The notes beneath the pieces were generated by a model. It did no database searches, was not told the origin of the DNA, and was given only the letters and a program-made list of their open reading frames with translations. A stretch of DNA of 64,000 nucleotides from Myxococcales bacterium. GTDB lineage: Bacteria; Myxococcota_A; Polyangia; Polyangiales; Ga0077539. The translations under genes and the position numbers were made by a program. Shown one piece after another: positions 35,665 to 47,100 of this stretch (positions are counted from its first letter, which is position 1; the number at the start of each line of letters is the position of its first letter). The stretch spans positions 62,001 through 126,000 of the forward strand of contig JAEUKH010000037.1 of NCBI GenBank assembly GCA_016792845.1, read 5' to 3'.

Positions 35665-36339
35665 CTAGGCCGGGCCCGCGCGCCGACGGGCCGAGCGACG
35701 CCAGAGCGTGACCCCGAGGGCCACGAGCGCGGTCGCGGCCACGAGGCCGAGGAGCTCGCCCCGGCTGAGGGCCCTCAAGCGCGCGAACGCCGCCTCGCCG
35801 TAGTAGCTCACCGCGAGGAGAGGCAGCGCGTAGCCCACGACGCTGCCCCAGAAGTGGGCCCCGAAGCTCACCCGAGAGACACCGAGGAAGGTGTGGAGGA
35901 GCTGCGGCATCCAGAAGACGAAGCGCAGAAAGGCCACGGTGGCGAAGCCGCGGGTGGCGAGGGCCTCGTCGTAGCGCCGCAGCCGCGCCGGGATCCGCGC
36001 AGACACCGCGTCGCGCGCGATGTACCGCGCGAACGAGAAGCCCACCACGCTCGCGCCCATGGTGCCCACCATCGAGAGCGCGAAGGCGACAGGCCAGGGC
36101 CACACCAGCGGCGCCGCCATCACGAACACCGTCCCCGGGACGCCGATCGGTTGCAGCGCGGTGTAGGCCGCAACGAAGCCGAGGTAGCCCCAGGGGCCGA
36201 GCCCCCGCAGCGTCTCACGGGTGCGCGTGAGGTCAGAGAAGAGCGCCAGGAGCCCGCTCTGCCACGCGGCCACGAGCAGCGTGAGCGCCGCCCCGAGGGC
36301 CACGAGGCGCAGCCGAGACGCGGCGTCAAGACGCTTCAC
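35665..36339 (-). CDS. TVP38/TMEM64 (VTT-domain) membrane protein
   Basis: Encodes 224 residues with about six hydrophobic segments. The VTT (SNARE-associated, DedA-like) signature is visible: GVPGTVFVMAAPLVWPWPVAFALSMVGTMGASVVGFSFARY, and further on FLRFVFWMPQLLHTFLGVSRVSFGAHFWGS, including the central F-x-x-R-x-x-P-type region. Family members act in lipid or undecaprenyl-phosphate transport. The start overlaps the stop of the TPR gene before it by 4 bp, so the two form an operon. Confidence 0.88.
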   Translation of the reverse strand: MKRLDAASRLRLVALGAALTLLVAAWQSGLLALFSDLTRTRETLRGLGPWGYLGFVAAYTALQPIGVPGTVFVMAAPLVWPWPVAFALSMVGTMGASVVGFSFARYIARDAVSARIPARLRRYDEALATRGFATVAFLRFVFWMPQLLHTFLGVSRVSFGAHFWGSVVGYALPLLAVSYYGEAAFARLRALSRGELLGLVAATALVALGVTLWRRSARRRAGPA

Positions 36340-37148
36340 GGCGTCTCGTCGGCACCCTTGAGGAGCGTGATCTCGAAATCGTCGTCGCGCGCCGACGCGT
36401 CAGGCACATCGGCCCGCATCGCCGGCGGGATCATCGACGGGAGCCGCGTCTCGCCGGCCTCGACCATCTTCAGGTACGCGAGCGCCGCGCGGTCAGCGGG
36501 GTCGACCGCGAGGGCCGACTCCCAAGCGGCCCGGGCCTCGGCCGAGCGCCCGGCGAGGTGGAGCGTGAAGCCGTACTTGACCCGTGCGCCGACGTGATCG
36601 GGGGTGATGCTGAGGGCCGCCTCGAAGGCCTCAAGGGCCGCTTCGAGGTCGCCGTCGCGGCGCAGCACCGTGGCGAGCTTCACCCGCAGGTCGGTGAAGG
36701 TCGGCGCGAGCCTGAGGGCCTGGCGGTACGCGTCGGCGGCCTCGTCGAAGAGGCCCAACTCGTCGTAGGCGCGGGCCACCTCGGCGTGCAGGTTGGCGAG
36801 CTTGCCGCGGGCGAAGGGCTCGATGCGATCGCCCCGACGGGTGCGCGTCGAGAGGGTCTCGGCCACGGCCCGCGAGGCGCCGTAGAGCCCGAGGTCGTTG
36901 CAGGTGATGGCGAGGTTCAGCGCCGCCTCGGTGTAGTCTGCATTGATCGCGAGGGCGCGCTCGAAGGCCGCGCGGGCGTCGCCGTAATCGCCGCGGTGGT
37001 GCGCCATCACGCCGAGCATGTTGAAGACGTCGGCCTGCCCCGCGGCCCCCGCGAGCGCGGCCTCAAGGTGCGCCCGCGCGCCCTCGAAGTCGTTGCGGGC
37101 GAAGAGCTCGCGCCCGAGGTGAAGGTGCCTGCGTGTCGCTTCGTCCAT
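36336..37148 (-). CDS. TPR-repeat protein
   Basis: Encodes 270 residues without a signal peptide. Six or so TPR units are clear (LFARNDFEGARAHLEAAL, HHRGDYGDARAAFERALAIN, LGLFDEAADAYRQALRL, DGDLEAALEAFEAALSI). The last 40 residues are acidic and likely disordered. It is cytoplasmic by prediction and coupled to the VTT membrane protein gene by an ATGA overlap. A protein-protein adaptor for that membrane protein is plausible; no partner is shown. GGTACCCGACG before the start may hold a -10. Confidence 0.9.
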   Translation of the reverse strand: MDEATRRHLHLGRELFARNDFEGARAHLEAALAGAAGQADVFNMLGVMAHHRGDYGDARAAFERALAINADYTEAALNLAITCNDLGLYGASRAVAETLSTRTRRGDRIEPFARGKLANLHAEVARAYDELGLFDEAADAYRQALRLAPTFTDLRVKLATVLRRDGDLEAALEAFEAALSITPDHVGARVKYGFTLHLAGRSAEARAAWESALAVDPADRAALAYLKMVEAGETRLPSMIPPAMRADVPDASARDDDFEITLLKGADETP

Positions 37149-37278
37149 CGTCGGGTACCGTGGCGTTGAGGGGTCGTCCGCGGGTCTCGCGCGGCGGCGC
37201 GAGGCTGTGAATGAAAGCGTACACCAGGCGCCCGCGCGCCCGGTGCCGATTGTGGGCGCGCCCTCGCGGTCAGCGCGC

Positions 37279-38202
37279 CTACTTTCGCCCGCGGCCGCCG
37301 CTCCGTGCGCGCTCGCTCGCGCTGCCCGAGCCCGCGCCGGTGCCCGCCGACGGCGGCGGGATGGTGTCGTCGCTCGTGTCGAGGCTGATCGTCGGGCCTT
37401 CGCCGAGCCGCGCGAGGTGCGCCCGCGCCGCCGCCGCCTCGGCCCGGCTCGCGTAGTCGTTCACCAAGGCCGCGAAGACCCCGCGGGCCTCGGCCTGCTG
37501 CTGCCCGCGGAGGTACACCTCGCCGAGCTGCAAGAGCGCCCGCGCACGGATGTCGGGGTCTTGGAAGGTCTGGATCGCCCCCCGGAGCCGCCCCACCGCC
37601 GCCGGGAGCCGGTTTCGGCTGAGATAGAACTCGGCCACATAGAGCTCGTGCCGGGCCAAGAGCTGCCGCACCTGCCGCAACAGGCGCTCGGCCTCGGGCC
37701 GCTCGTCGGCCCTGGGGTAGTCGCGAACGAAGCGCGCGAGGGCGCTCTCGGCGTCGTGCACCGACGACATGTCGCGCTCGAAGCTCGGCGGCACGAGGAG
37801 CCAGTCGTCAGGCATCTGTGCCACGTAGCACCGCGCGATCATGAAGTGCGCGTAGGCCGCCTCGCGCTGCGTCGGATGGTACCTGATCCAGCTCCGAAAC
37901 TGCGAGAGCGCCTCGGTGTAGTGCTCTTGCCGAAACTCGACGTCGGCGAGGCGGAGCTCCGCGAGCCAGGCCCAGCGGCTCCCTGAATGTTCGGCTTTGA
38001 CGGCACGAAACGCCTCGGTGGCCTCGGGCCACTCTTCGGCCTGATAGAGCAAGAGGGCGTTGTCGTAGGCGACCTGGGCGACGTCTTCGCCGGGCCGCGC
38101 GACCCGCGGCGTCGGGCCCGACGCGCAGCCGAGGGCGCCGTGGGCCCCAAGCCCGAGCAAGAGCAGCAAGGCCCCGGGGGCGGTTCGTCGGGCGGGCTTC
38201 AT
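37279..38202 (-). CDS. bamD: BamD/YfiO-like outer-membrane assembly lipoprotein
   Basis: Encodes 307 residues. Signal with lipobox ALGC (Cys26). TPR-like helical repeats with the BamD pattern cover residues ~35-240: AYDNALLLYQAEEWPEATEAFRAVKAEHSGS, EALSQFRSWIRYHPTQREAAYAHFMIARCYV, and RFVRDYPRADERPEAERLLRQVRQLLARHELYVAEFYLSR. BamD is the essential lipoprotein partner of BamA in outer-membrane protein insertion. The C-terminal ~35 residues are a Gly/Ser/Pro tail. Upstream, TATAGA on the minus strand (about 38215) is a candidate -10. Homologous TPR lipoproteins occur in several copies in myxobacteria, so function is inferred. Confidence 0.85.
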   Translation of the reverse strand: MKPARRTAPGALLLLLGLGAHGALGCASGPTPRVARPGEDVAQVAYDNALLLYQAEEWPEATEAFRAVKAEHSGSRWAWLAELRLADVEFRQEHYTEALSQFRSWIRYHPTQREAAYAHFMIARCYVAQMPDDWLLVPPSFERDMSSVHDAESALARFVRDYPRADERPEAERLLRQVRQLLARHELYVAEFYLSRNRLPAAVGRLRGAIQTFQDPDIRARALLQLGEVYLRGQQQAEARGVFAALVNDYASRAEAAAARAHLARLGEGPTISLDTSDDTIPPPSAGTGAGSGSASERARSGGRGRK

Positions 38203-38259
38203 GATCGGCGCGGGTTCTATACGACCGATGGGCGATGAGCAATCGCGACGCGAATGACG

Positions 38260-38265
38260 TACAAT
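38260..38265 (+). promoter_or_regulatory. -10 element for the small lipoprotein gene
   Basis: TACAAT, one of the closest matches to TATAAT in the window, 68 bp upstream of the start codon. A weak TGAGCA lies 18 bp before it. The long leader contrasts with other genes here and leaves room for regulation. Confidence 0.45.
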
Positions 38266-38333
38266 GCTGACCCAGACAACGGGGCACCTCGACGACCCCC
38301 GCGTCGCCTTCGGTGCTCAAAAGGAGTCCTGTG

Positions 38334-38543
38334 ATGAAGAAGACACTCTCGACCCTGGTGGTGGGCCTCTCGGTTCTGGCTTCAGCGTACGCCCTCGGTG
38401 GCTGTGTGGTGCACAGCCGCCCGGCCCCGATGTACCAGGCCCAGCCTGTGGTGTACGGCCGCCCGGGTTATGTCCGTCAGGGTTATGCGCGCCCCGCCTA
38501 CGCGGCGCCGACCACCACGACCACCACGGTCTACTACCGCTGA
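38334..38543 (+). CDS. small Tyr/Pro-rich lipoprotein
   Basis: Encodes 69 residues. ATG at 38334 has AGGAG 8 nt upstream, which fixes the start over an upstream in-frame codon at 38313. MKKTLSTLVVGLSVLASAYALGGC gives a lipobox; the mature ~45 residues are rich in Tyr, Pro, Arg and end in a Thr run (PTTTTTTVYYR). Possibly a structural envelope peptide. The 3' end overlaps the convergent small membrane gene by 10 bp. Confidence 0.8.
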   Translation: MKKTLSTLVVGLSVLASAYALGGCVVHSRPAPMYQAQPVVYGRPGYVRQGYARPAYAAPTTTTTTVYYR

Positions 38544-38779
38544 CCCGCGTCGCCCCCCGAGGGGATCACCGACCCCCCGGGGGCGATGAGCCCGCGCCCG
38601 CACGACCCCGCCGCACCCTGTAGCTTCAGCCCCACAAAGCCCGCCGCGATCACCCCGACGAGGCACGCCAAGACGAGCCGCACCACGAAGCGGGTGTCGC
38701 GCGGCATGGGCTCGAGCGCGTCTTCGTCGACCTGCCCCGTCGAGGGCGGGAGCTCAGCGTCTTCGGGTCGGTCTGCCAT
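38534..38779 (-). CDS. small single-TM protein
   Basis: Encodes 81 residues, MADRPEDAELPPS..., with an acidic N-terminal 30 residues, then one membrane helix (FVVRLVLACLVGVIAAGFVGL) and a Gly-rich tail with one Cys. AGAGAG lies just before the ATG at 38779. The type (acidic cytoplasmic tail plus one helix) is not assigned to any family. Longer in-frame starts up to 39022 would run over the neighbouring promoter and have unlikely composition. Confidence 0.6.
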   Translation of the reverse strand: MADRPEDAELPPSTGQVDEDALEPMPRDTRFVVRLVLACLVGVIAAGFVGLKLQGAAGSCGRGLIAPGGSVIPSGGDAGQR

Positions 38780-38975
38780 CGTCGTCTCTCTTTCGTGCTC
38801 ACGGCGCGCCGTCGCGTGAGGGTGCGCCGGGGGCTGTGGGGCCGCGTCTCTAGCACGCCTCGACACCGCGGGTGGCCTCGGCGTTCTCGGGCCGTGCGAA
38901 GATCGTCGCGGCGGCGCGCGCGAGGTGCGACAAGGGTCGCGGCGGTGGAGGCACCGCGGCGTCAACGAGGAGCCG

Positions 38976-40394
<1,419 letters not shown>

Positions 40395-40418
40395 GGGCGC
40401 GACGGCGGAGACGAGCGC

Positions 40419-40853
40419 TCAGCCCGTGACCGAAGGGCCGACCACCATCACGGGCACCGGCGAGAGCTCAACCACGGTCTGGGCCACCGAGCCGATGAGG
40501 ATGCGGTTGAGGGTGCTGTGCTGTTGGGTGCCCACCACGACGAGGTGGCCGCCCCAGCGGGTGACGTACTCGATCAGCGCGCGGGCCGCGCTCGGGCCCT
40601 CGACCACGCCGTAGTCGACGTTGATCGACTGGGCCGCCGCGAGGGCGCTCGCCTGGGTCTTCAAACGCTGCTCAAGGGTCGCGAGGCGGTTGCCCTCGCC
40701 GTCGTCGGCGACCTCGGCCTGGGTCGCCAGCGCCACCGCGTGGACGAGCACGAGCTCGGCGCCCGCGATCGACTTCACCAGCCGCACCGCCGCCGCGATG
40801 GCGCGCTCGCTCTTCTCACTGAAATCAACCCCGACCACGAGCTTCTGGTACAC
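40419..40853 (-). CDS. universal stress protein (UspA family)
   Basis: Encodes 144 residues. The GTG at 40853 is preceded by GGAG 7 nt upstream, so it is preferred over the longer frame from 40877. The fold is shown by KLVVGVDFSEKSERAIAAAV at the N-terminus, LVLVHAV, and the ATP-binding loop VVGTQQHSTLNRILIGSVAQTVVELSPVPVMVVGP (G-x2-G-x9-G-S/T), so the ATP-binding type is likely. Convergent with the NtrC-type gene. Confidence 0.93.
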   Translation of the reverse strand: MYQKLVVGVDFSEKSERAIAAAVRLVKSIAGAELVLVHAVALATQAEVADDGEGNRLATLEQRLKTQASALAAAQSINVDYGVVEGPSAARALIEYVTRWGGHLVVVGTQQHSTLNRILIGSVAQTVVELSPVPVMVVGPSVTG

Positions 40854-41001
40854 TATGTTTCTCCGTGTCAGCGCCACCGTTCAGGGGCGTCGTCGTGCGG
40901 CGTCGTAGCGCCATCGATGGGCTCTCCGCAAGTGCCCGATGCGACCGACGCGCCCGAAGGCCTGAGCGAGCGCCCGATGGCCCGCCGCGGCCGAGGCGCC
41001 C

Positions 41002-43137
41002 TCAGGGCACCTGAAGATAGTACGTGCCGAGCTCGCGACCGGCGGCCGACGTGGGCAGCCGGATGGCCTCGACCAAGGGGCGCATGCAACCCAAAAAGCT
41101 CGCCGGAAGCACGAGGGGTTGTGTGATCTCGCCCTCGGCGTTGTAGCGGAACTGAATGCGCACCTGGCTCGGCCGCGAGGGCGCGTTCGCGAGGCACCCG
41201 AGGAGGGCCTCGCGATGGGGCGCGAAGGCCTCGGCGAGGGTCTCCATCGAGAGCCGCGTCGGGGGCGCCTGGAAGGTCATCTCTGCGGGCGCTTCGGTGC
41301 CGCCGTTGGGACCCTGGGCCGCGGGCCGTTGCATGGCCGCGGTGCGCACCACCGGCGGCACCGACGGGTGCGCGGTGATCTCGTCGAGGATGGGCCTCGC
41401 CGCGTCGCGCCCGAGCTCGCCGATGGCGAGGGTGGCTTGTTCGAGGGCGGCCTCGAAGGGCGTTCGGTCGCTCACGTCGTAGTCGTCGACGGCGTCGCCG
41501 CCGCCTACCGGGGGCACGGTGCCCTCGTCGACATGGTAGCGCCGCAGAAAGTCGACGAGGCCGCGCAGCGCCGTCGGGCTCGCGATGCTGCGGAGCGCCG
41601 ACACGATGGGTGCGAGGTCGCGCGCCGCCGTGGCCGGGTCGTAGAGGTGCCGCAAGAGGGGCTCGACCGCGCGGGGGTCACGGATCGACGCCGCGGCCCG
41701 TGCGAGCACGCCCACCGGCGGCGCCGCGGTGCCGCGCACGAAGTCGTAGCGCGCCTCGAGCGCGGCGAGCACGGCGTCGGCCCCGTTCGTGCGCCGCGAG
41801 AGGGCCTCGGCGGCGGCGCTCATCACCTCAGGGGCCACGTTCGGCGCGCCCACGATGTTGACCAGCGCCTGGGTCGCGGCGGGGTCTTCGAGGCGCCCGA
41901 GGGCCGCGATGGCGTACCGCGCCGCGGGCACCATGCGGGTGTCGTTGCCCGCGGTGACCGCCGCCGTGAGCGAGGCGACCCGGCTGTGGGCGCCGCCGTC
42001 GACCCCGCCGCGCGCTTGAAAGCCCCGAGAGACCCTGAGGAGCCCCTGGGTGCCCGCCACGTTCGAGGCCACTCGCCAGACCGGGCGACCGTCGGGGTCG
42101 AGCATGGTGAGCTGACCGTTCTCGTCGGCCACCACCACGCCCTGGTCGGTGACCTCGGCGGCCACGAGGTCGCGGTCGTGGACGTAGGCCCAATGCAGCG
42201 TCTGGCCGTCGGGCGAGACCGCGAGGAGCTCGCGGTGAAAGAGCGCGATGAGCTTGCCCGCGGTCACCGTCACGCTGGCCGCCGCGGCGTCGGGTCGCCA
42301 GACGAGGCGCACCCGCTCGCGCGCGTCGAGCCCAGCCCGCAGCGCGGTGTAGCCGTCGAGGGTGAAGCTCGGGTCGCCCGGGAGCCCCTCGGCGGTCGGC
42401 ACGAAGGTGTGGGCCGGGTCGCGTCGACCGCCCGCGCTGGCGGCCTCGAAGCGGTAGAGGGCGCGGCCGCCGAAGTAGACCGCGGTGCCCTCACGGCGGG
42501 CGAAATTGATCACGTCGTCGCGGCTGCGAAGTCGTGCGATTTCGCGGTCTTCCGAGACTGAGAAGACCGAGAGGTTCTGCCCGTCCCAGGGTACAAAGAG
42601 GTCGTCGCCGACGAGGGCCGGCGCCCCGAAGGCGTGGTCGGCCGCGCGTCGCATGCGCACCTCGCCGTGGGCGCCCAGCACCACGAGCACGCCCCGACGG
42701 CGGGTGACGCCGCCGCCGCCGAGCGAGAGGGCGACGTTGGGGCCGTCGGCCGCGACGCCGGCGAGGTCGAAGCCGTCGTCGGCGACGTTCCACGCGGTGG
42801 TGCCGTCGAGGTGCCACGCGGTGATGCCGTCGGCGGTTCGGGCGACCACGAGCTCGCCCGCGAGGTGGGGGCGGCCTCGGAGCGCCGTCCCGACGTGCCC
42901 GAGCACCTCGGCGCCGGGCAGCCCGACCACCGAGAAGCCGACCTCGGGCGCGGCCGCCACTTGCACAAAAACGTCTCGGTACGAAGGCTCCGTCGAAGCC
43001 GCCACCCGTGCCGCGATGGCGTCGACCTCGCCCGACGTGGCCGACGCCCGGCTGATCGTAAACGCGGGGCTCCGGTCGATGGCGTTCGAACACCCGAGGG
43101 CTGCGACGAGGCAGCACAGCACAACGACGGGTCTCAC
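41002..43137 (-). CDS. lipoprotein with propeller, HEAT repeats and TonB-like C-terminus
   Basis: Encodes 711 residues. GTG at 43137 has GGGAGG five nt upstream and overlaps the previous stop as GTGA. Lipobox Cys16 (AALGC). Residues ~60-380 look like a PQQ/WD-type propeller (TTAWNVADDGF, FVPWDGQNLSVFSV, TLHWAYVHDRDLVAAEVTDQGVVV). Residues ~400-640 are HEAT-like repeats (AIAALGRLEDPAATQALVNIVG, SALRSIASPTALRGLVDFL). The end resembles the C-terminal domain of TonB-like or AgmX-like proteins (VRIQFRYNAEGEITQPLV...CMRPLVEAIRLP). A multi-domain envelope scaffold, function unknown. Companion of the HEAT gene upstream. Confidence 0.82.
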   Translation of the reverse strand: MRPVVVLCCLVAALGCSNAIDRSPAFTISRASATSGEVDAIAARVAASTEPSYRDVFVQVAAAPEVGFSVVGLPGAEVLGHVGTALRGRPHLAGELVVARTADGITAWHLDGTTAWNVADDGFDLAGVAADGPNVALSLGGGGVTRRRGVLVVLGAHGEVRMRRAADHAFGAPALVGDDLFVPWDGQNLSVFSVSEDREIARLRSRDDVINFARREGTAVYFGGRALYRFEAASAGGRRDPAHTFVPTAEGLPGDPSFTLDGYTALRAGLDARERVRLVWRPDAAAASVTVTAGKLIALFHRELLAVSPDGQTLHWAYVHDRDLVAAEVTDQGVVVADENGQLTMLDPDGRPVWRVASNVAGTQGLLRVSRGFQARGGVDGGAHSRVASLTAAVTAGNDTRMVPAARYAIAALGRLEDPAATQALVNIVGAPNVAPEVMSAAAEALSRRTNGADAVLAALEARYDFVRGTAAPPVGVLARAAASIRDPRAVEPLLRHLYDPATAARDLAPIVSALRSIASPTALRGLVDFLRRYHVDEGTVPPVGGGDAVDDYDVSDRTPFEAALEQATLAIGELGRDAARPILDEITAHPSVPPVVRTAAMQRPAAQGPNGGTEAPAEMTFQAPPTRLSMETLAEAFAPHREALLGCLANAPSRPSQVRIQFRYNAEGEITQPLVLPASFLGCMRPLVEAIRLPTSAAGRELGTYYLQVP

Positions 43138-44024
43138 TGGATCCTCCCTGCGGCGGTGCGCGCGAACTCGACCCAGGCCACGGGTCGACCGTGATAGCCA
43201 TCGGCGATGCGCGTCAAAAAGCTCTGAACCTCGGGCGTCGACACGTCGGCGACGGCGCGCACGATGCGCAGCTTCAACGCGTCGTCGAGGTCGCGTCGCC
43301 CGAGCGCGGCCTCGAAGGCCTCGGCGATCGAGGCGAAGGGCGCGCGCCGGAGGTAGCCCACGAGGCGCTCGACGTCGGCGATGGCGCCGCGGCGGCCGAT
43401 GGCCAGCGCGCAATTATGGGCCAAGGGGCTCTGCGCCGTGAGGGTCGCGGTGAGGTCGCGGTCGAGCGCGGCCCAGAGCGGCGGCATCGACGCGAGGTCG
43501 CCGATTTCTCCGAGGGCGGCCGCGACGTCGCCGCGCACGAGGGGGTCGGGGTCGCCGAGCCGCGCTTCGAGGCGCCGCGCCATCGCGCGGGTGTTGATCG
43601 CCTGGGCCGCCACCACGGCGTGCCGACGGAGCGTCGGGCGTCGGTGTTCGAGGAAGGCCGCCACGGCGACCGAGCCTTCGGGGCGGGCGAGGGCCGCGAG
43701 GGTGTCGAGCGCCACCGCGGCGACGTCGGGTTCGAGGCCCGCGAGGAGGGCCTGGCCGATGGCCCGCGCCCCGTCGGCCGCGTTGCCGAGCGAAGCCTGA
43801 CGGATCCGCGCCAAGACGGCCTCGCGGTGGGTGAGATCCCAATCGTCGGGCGGGTCTGAGCTGAGCGCGGGCATCGGCGCGTCGCGACCCGGTGTCGCCG
43901 TCGCGGCCGCAGGCGCCGCCGCCGTCGGCCGTTGAGGCGCCGCGGGGGGCCGTCGCGGCTGCGCGCCCGCGCCCCGGGGCGTTGCCAAGAGCAACCCAAG
44001 CAAGACCATGATCGAATGGCGCAT
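43134..44024 (-). CDS. exported HEAT-repeat protein
   Basis: Encodes 296 residues; ATG at 44024 has GGGAG 7 nt upstream. Signal peptide of about 22 residues (MVLLGLLLATPRGAGAQ), then a Pro/Ala linker, then HEAT repeats (LGNAADGARAIGQALLAGLEPDVAAVALDTLAALA, PLVRGDVAAALGEIGDLASMPPLWAAL). The repeats could bind protein partners in the periplasm. Stop and start overlap with the next gene (GTGA), whose product also has HEAT repeats, suggesting two related parts of one complex. Confidence 0.85.
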   Translation of the reverse strand: MRHSIMVLLGLLLATPRGAGAQPRRPPAAPQRPTAAAPAAATATPGRDAPMPALSSDPPDDWDLTHREAVLARIRQASLGNAADGARAIGQALLAGLEPDVAAVALDTLAALARPEGSVAVAAFLEHRRPTLRRHAVVAAQAINTRAMARRLEARLGDPDPLVRGDVAAALGEIGDLASMPPLWAALDRDLTATLTAQSPLAHNCALAIGRRGAIADVERLVGYLRRAPFASIAEAFEAALGRRDLDDALKLRIVRAVADVSTPEVQSFLTRIADGYHGRPVAWVEFARTAAGRIQ

Positions 44025-44162
44025 CACGAGACTCCCTGAGGCCCGCTCATACACTGTCTCGGGCGCCCGAGGCGAAGATCAGGCGAGGGCCGCAGCGACA
44101 AGAAAGCTCCGGGGGGGGATCGCGCGCCCGTCGCGGGACGCCGCACCGAGGCACCGACGGGC

Positions 44163-47100
44163 TCAGTCGTCGCGGCGGCGCATCGGCGGAAAGGGCGGCG
44201 GCACGCTCGACCGCGTGGGCAAGGGCGGCGGCGGGGGCAACGAGCCTTGGGCGTGGTAATCGCTCACCTGCCGCGCCAGGTCGTCGAGCGAAGGCACGTC
44301 GTCGTCGTCGTCGAGGGCCACCGCGTCGTCGTCGAGCATCTCGGCGTCGTCGAGCATCTCGGCCTCATCGAAGGCGTCGAGCGAACCGAGGGCCTCGTCG
44401 GGCGAGTCGGTCGCGTCAAGCTCCGAGCCTGTCGGCGCGAGGGCGTCCCACGCGGCGGCGGCGGCGGCGAGGGAGGCCTCGTCGACCCCTTCGGCCTGAA
44501 GCGGCGGCGGCGTCTTCGGGGGCGCGTGCACATCGCTCGCGACCTCAAGGAAGGCCGCCATCGCGTCACCCGACACGCCCTCGGTCGGGCGCGGGGGCGG
44601 CGGCGGTTCGACCTCGGGCGCCTCTTCGAAGAAGGCCGCCAACGGGTCGCTCGGGGCCGCGTCACCCGCGGCCGCTTCGGCGGCGAGGGCGTCGTCGAGT
44701 CGCGCCATGTCGGCCTCGGCGGGCGCCGGCGTGGCCTCCTCGTCGGCGTCGAGCGGGGCGTGCTCGGGTGCGGCCCAAGGGTCTCGGGCGGGCGCGGCCC
44801 AAGGGTCGGGGGCGGCGAACACGGGCACCGAGGCCAGGGCCTCGCCGCTCACCGGAGGCGGGGTGGTGGCTCCCTCATCGACCGCGTCGTCGGCCTCGAC
44901 CTCTTCGAGGAGCTCGTCGTCGGTGTGAGACACCCTTCGGTCGAGCTGGGCGAGGGCGGCGAGGGCCTCGGGGTCGTCGGGGCTGAGCCTGAGGAGCCGC
45001 TTCCAGCAGTCTTTGGCCTCGAAGGCGTTTTGAATCTTCGACTGGTAGAGCTGCGCCATGCGGCGGTAAGCCGCCACCTTGTCGCCGCCCGCATCGAGCG
45101 AGCGTTCGATCACAGGGACGAGCTCGCGCCACCGCCCGAGGCGGGTCAAGAGGGCCTCCCAAGCGGCGAGCACTTCGAGGTCTCTCGGAGCGAGCTCGGC
45201 CAGCCGCTGAAAGGCCGCGAGGGCCTCGTCGGGGCGGTTGATACGCTCGGCGAGCACCTCGGCCCGGCGACGCAGCATCACCCGCGCCGTCGCGCCGTCG
45301 TAGGCCTCGTCGGCGAGCTTGAGGTAGAGCGCCGCGACCTCAGGGAGCCGACGGAGCCGCGTGCCGAGCGACTCATAAAGGTCGGCCGAGACGCCGTCTT
45401 GCGGCCACACCGCGACGGCGCGCGAAAGGAGCCCGAAGGCCTGCTCGCCCAAGGCGAGGTCGCGGTCGCAGAGGTCGGCGGCGTGGCGCAAGAGCAGCGC
45501 GCTGTCTTGAGGTGCGTCTTCGGCCCTGTCGTCGGCGAGGGCCGCGAAGCGCTCGACGAGGCCCGTCAAGAGGCCCACCTCGGGGCACTCGGGGTCGGCC
45601 CGCCGCAGGCTCTCTTCGAGCTGCGCGAGGAGCGCCTCGTCGGGCTTCTTTCGCAGCGCTTGGGAGAGGGCCTGATCGACGTACTGGAAGGCCGTCTCGC
45701 GGTCGTTGAAGGCCACCGCGGCGGTCTCGGCGGCGCGCACCATCACGGCGAAGCGCTCGCCGTCGGTGTGGGCGGCCTTCTTGCGGCGGTCGAAGGCGAC
45801 GTACAGCTCGTCAGAGCGGGTGGTGCCCCGGGCGAGCCGGATCGTCACGTCGAGGAGCTCGTCGTCGGCGGGCAGGAGCCCCATCGCGGCGAGCGCAAAG
45901 CCGAGGGCCTCGTCGCCACCGCCGGCGGCTTCGAGGGCCGCCAGACCGCGCAGCGAGAGCTCGTGCAAGGTCGTCGGGTCAGAGGCCGCGTCGAGGGCGT
46001 GACGGTACGCCTCTGACACGAGGAAGGGCTTCCGCGCGCGGCCCGACAGCTGGTCGACGCGGTCGAGGCCGGTGAGGTCGGTGGGCAGCGCCCCGAGAGC
46101 CATCACCTGGGCCTGGAGGGCGCCGACGGGGTCGTTCAGATGGTCGCCCTTGCGCATCGCGACCTCAGACCAGAGCTCTGACTTCACGGCCGGGTCGGCC
46201 ACGCGGTCTGCGAGGTCGCTCAAGATGGGCGTGAGCCGGTCGTGAAAGCCCCGGCGCGTCGCGAGCTTCTTCAACAGCTCCAGGCACGGGATGTCGCCCG
46301 CCTCGGAGAGGGGCGCGAGCACGTTCCACGCGCGCTCGGGGTCGTCGAGCTTGTCGTCGGCGATGGTGGCCACGCGCTGCGCGATCTTCGAGAGCTCCTC
46401 GTCGTCGCCTTCGACCTCGGCCAGCTCGTCGAGGTAGCCCACCAGCTCGGGCCACCGCCCGGCGCTCTCTGCGAGGGTCGCGAGCCGCTCGACCACCGTG
46501 AGGTCACCCGGGTCGACCTTGTGCTGAAGCTCAAGCGCCCGCCGCAGCGCCTCGGGCTCGCCGCCCTGGGCCTCGACCCACGCCACCAACCGCGCCGCGT
46601 GCTCGGTGCGCGCGTCGTCGTCGCCTTCGAGTTCGGCCTGACGGGTCACCGCTTCGATGACGAGCTCGGCGCGCCCCTGGGCCACGGCGAGGGCCTCGAC
46701 CGCGCCCCAGGTGCCCGCGTCGTCGCTGGCGAGCTCTCGGGCCACCGACACCATCGCCGCGAGGGCCTCGTCGGGCTGCCCCAAGGCCGTAGCCAGCACC
46801 GTCGCGCGACGCATCAAGAGCCCGCGCTTCGAGAGCGGGTCGCGGGCCGCCTCGGCCGCGGCCACCAGGAGCTCGGCGAGCCGCGCGTTGTCGCCCGCGA
46901 GCTCGGCGAGGCCCATCAGCGCGTCGAGGGCCTCGGGGTCGTCGCCGAGCCCCACCTCGTGCGAGCAACGGCGAACATCCTCCCACACCTCCACAGCACG
47001 CGACGGGTCGGCGGTGCCGATCACCAGCGCGGCCCGCCGCAAGAGGCTCACGCGACGCGCCGGGGCGGGGTTGCGCGCGACCTGCGCGTGCACAAACGCG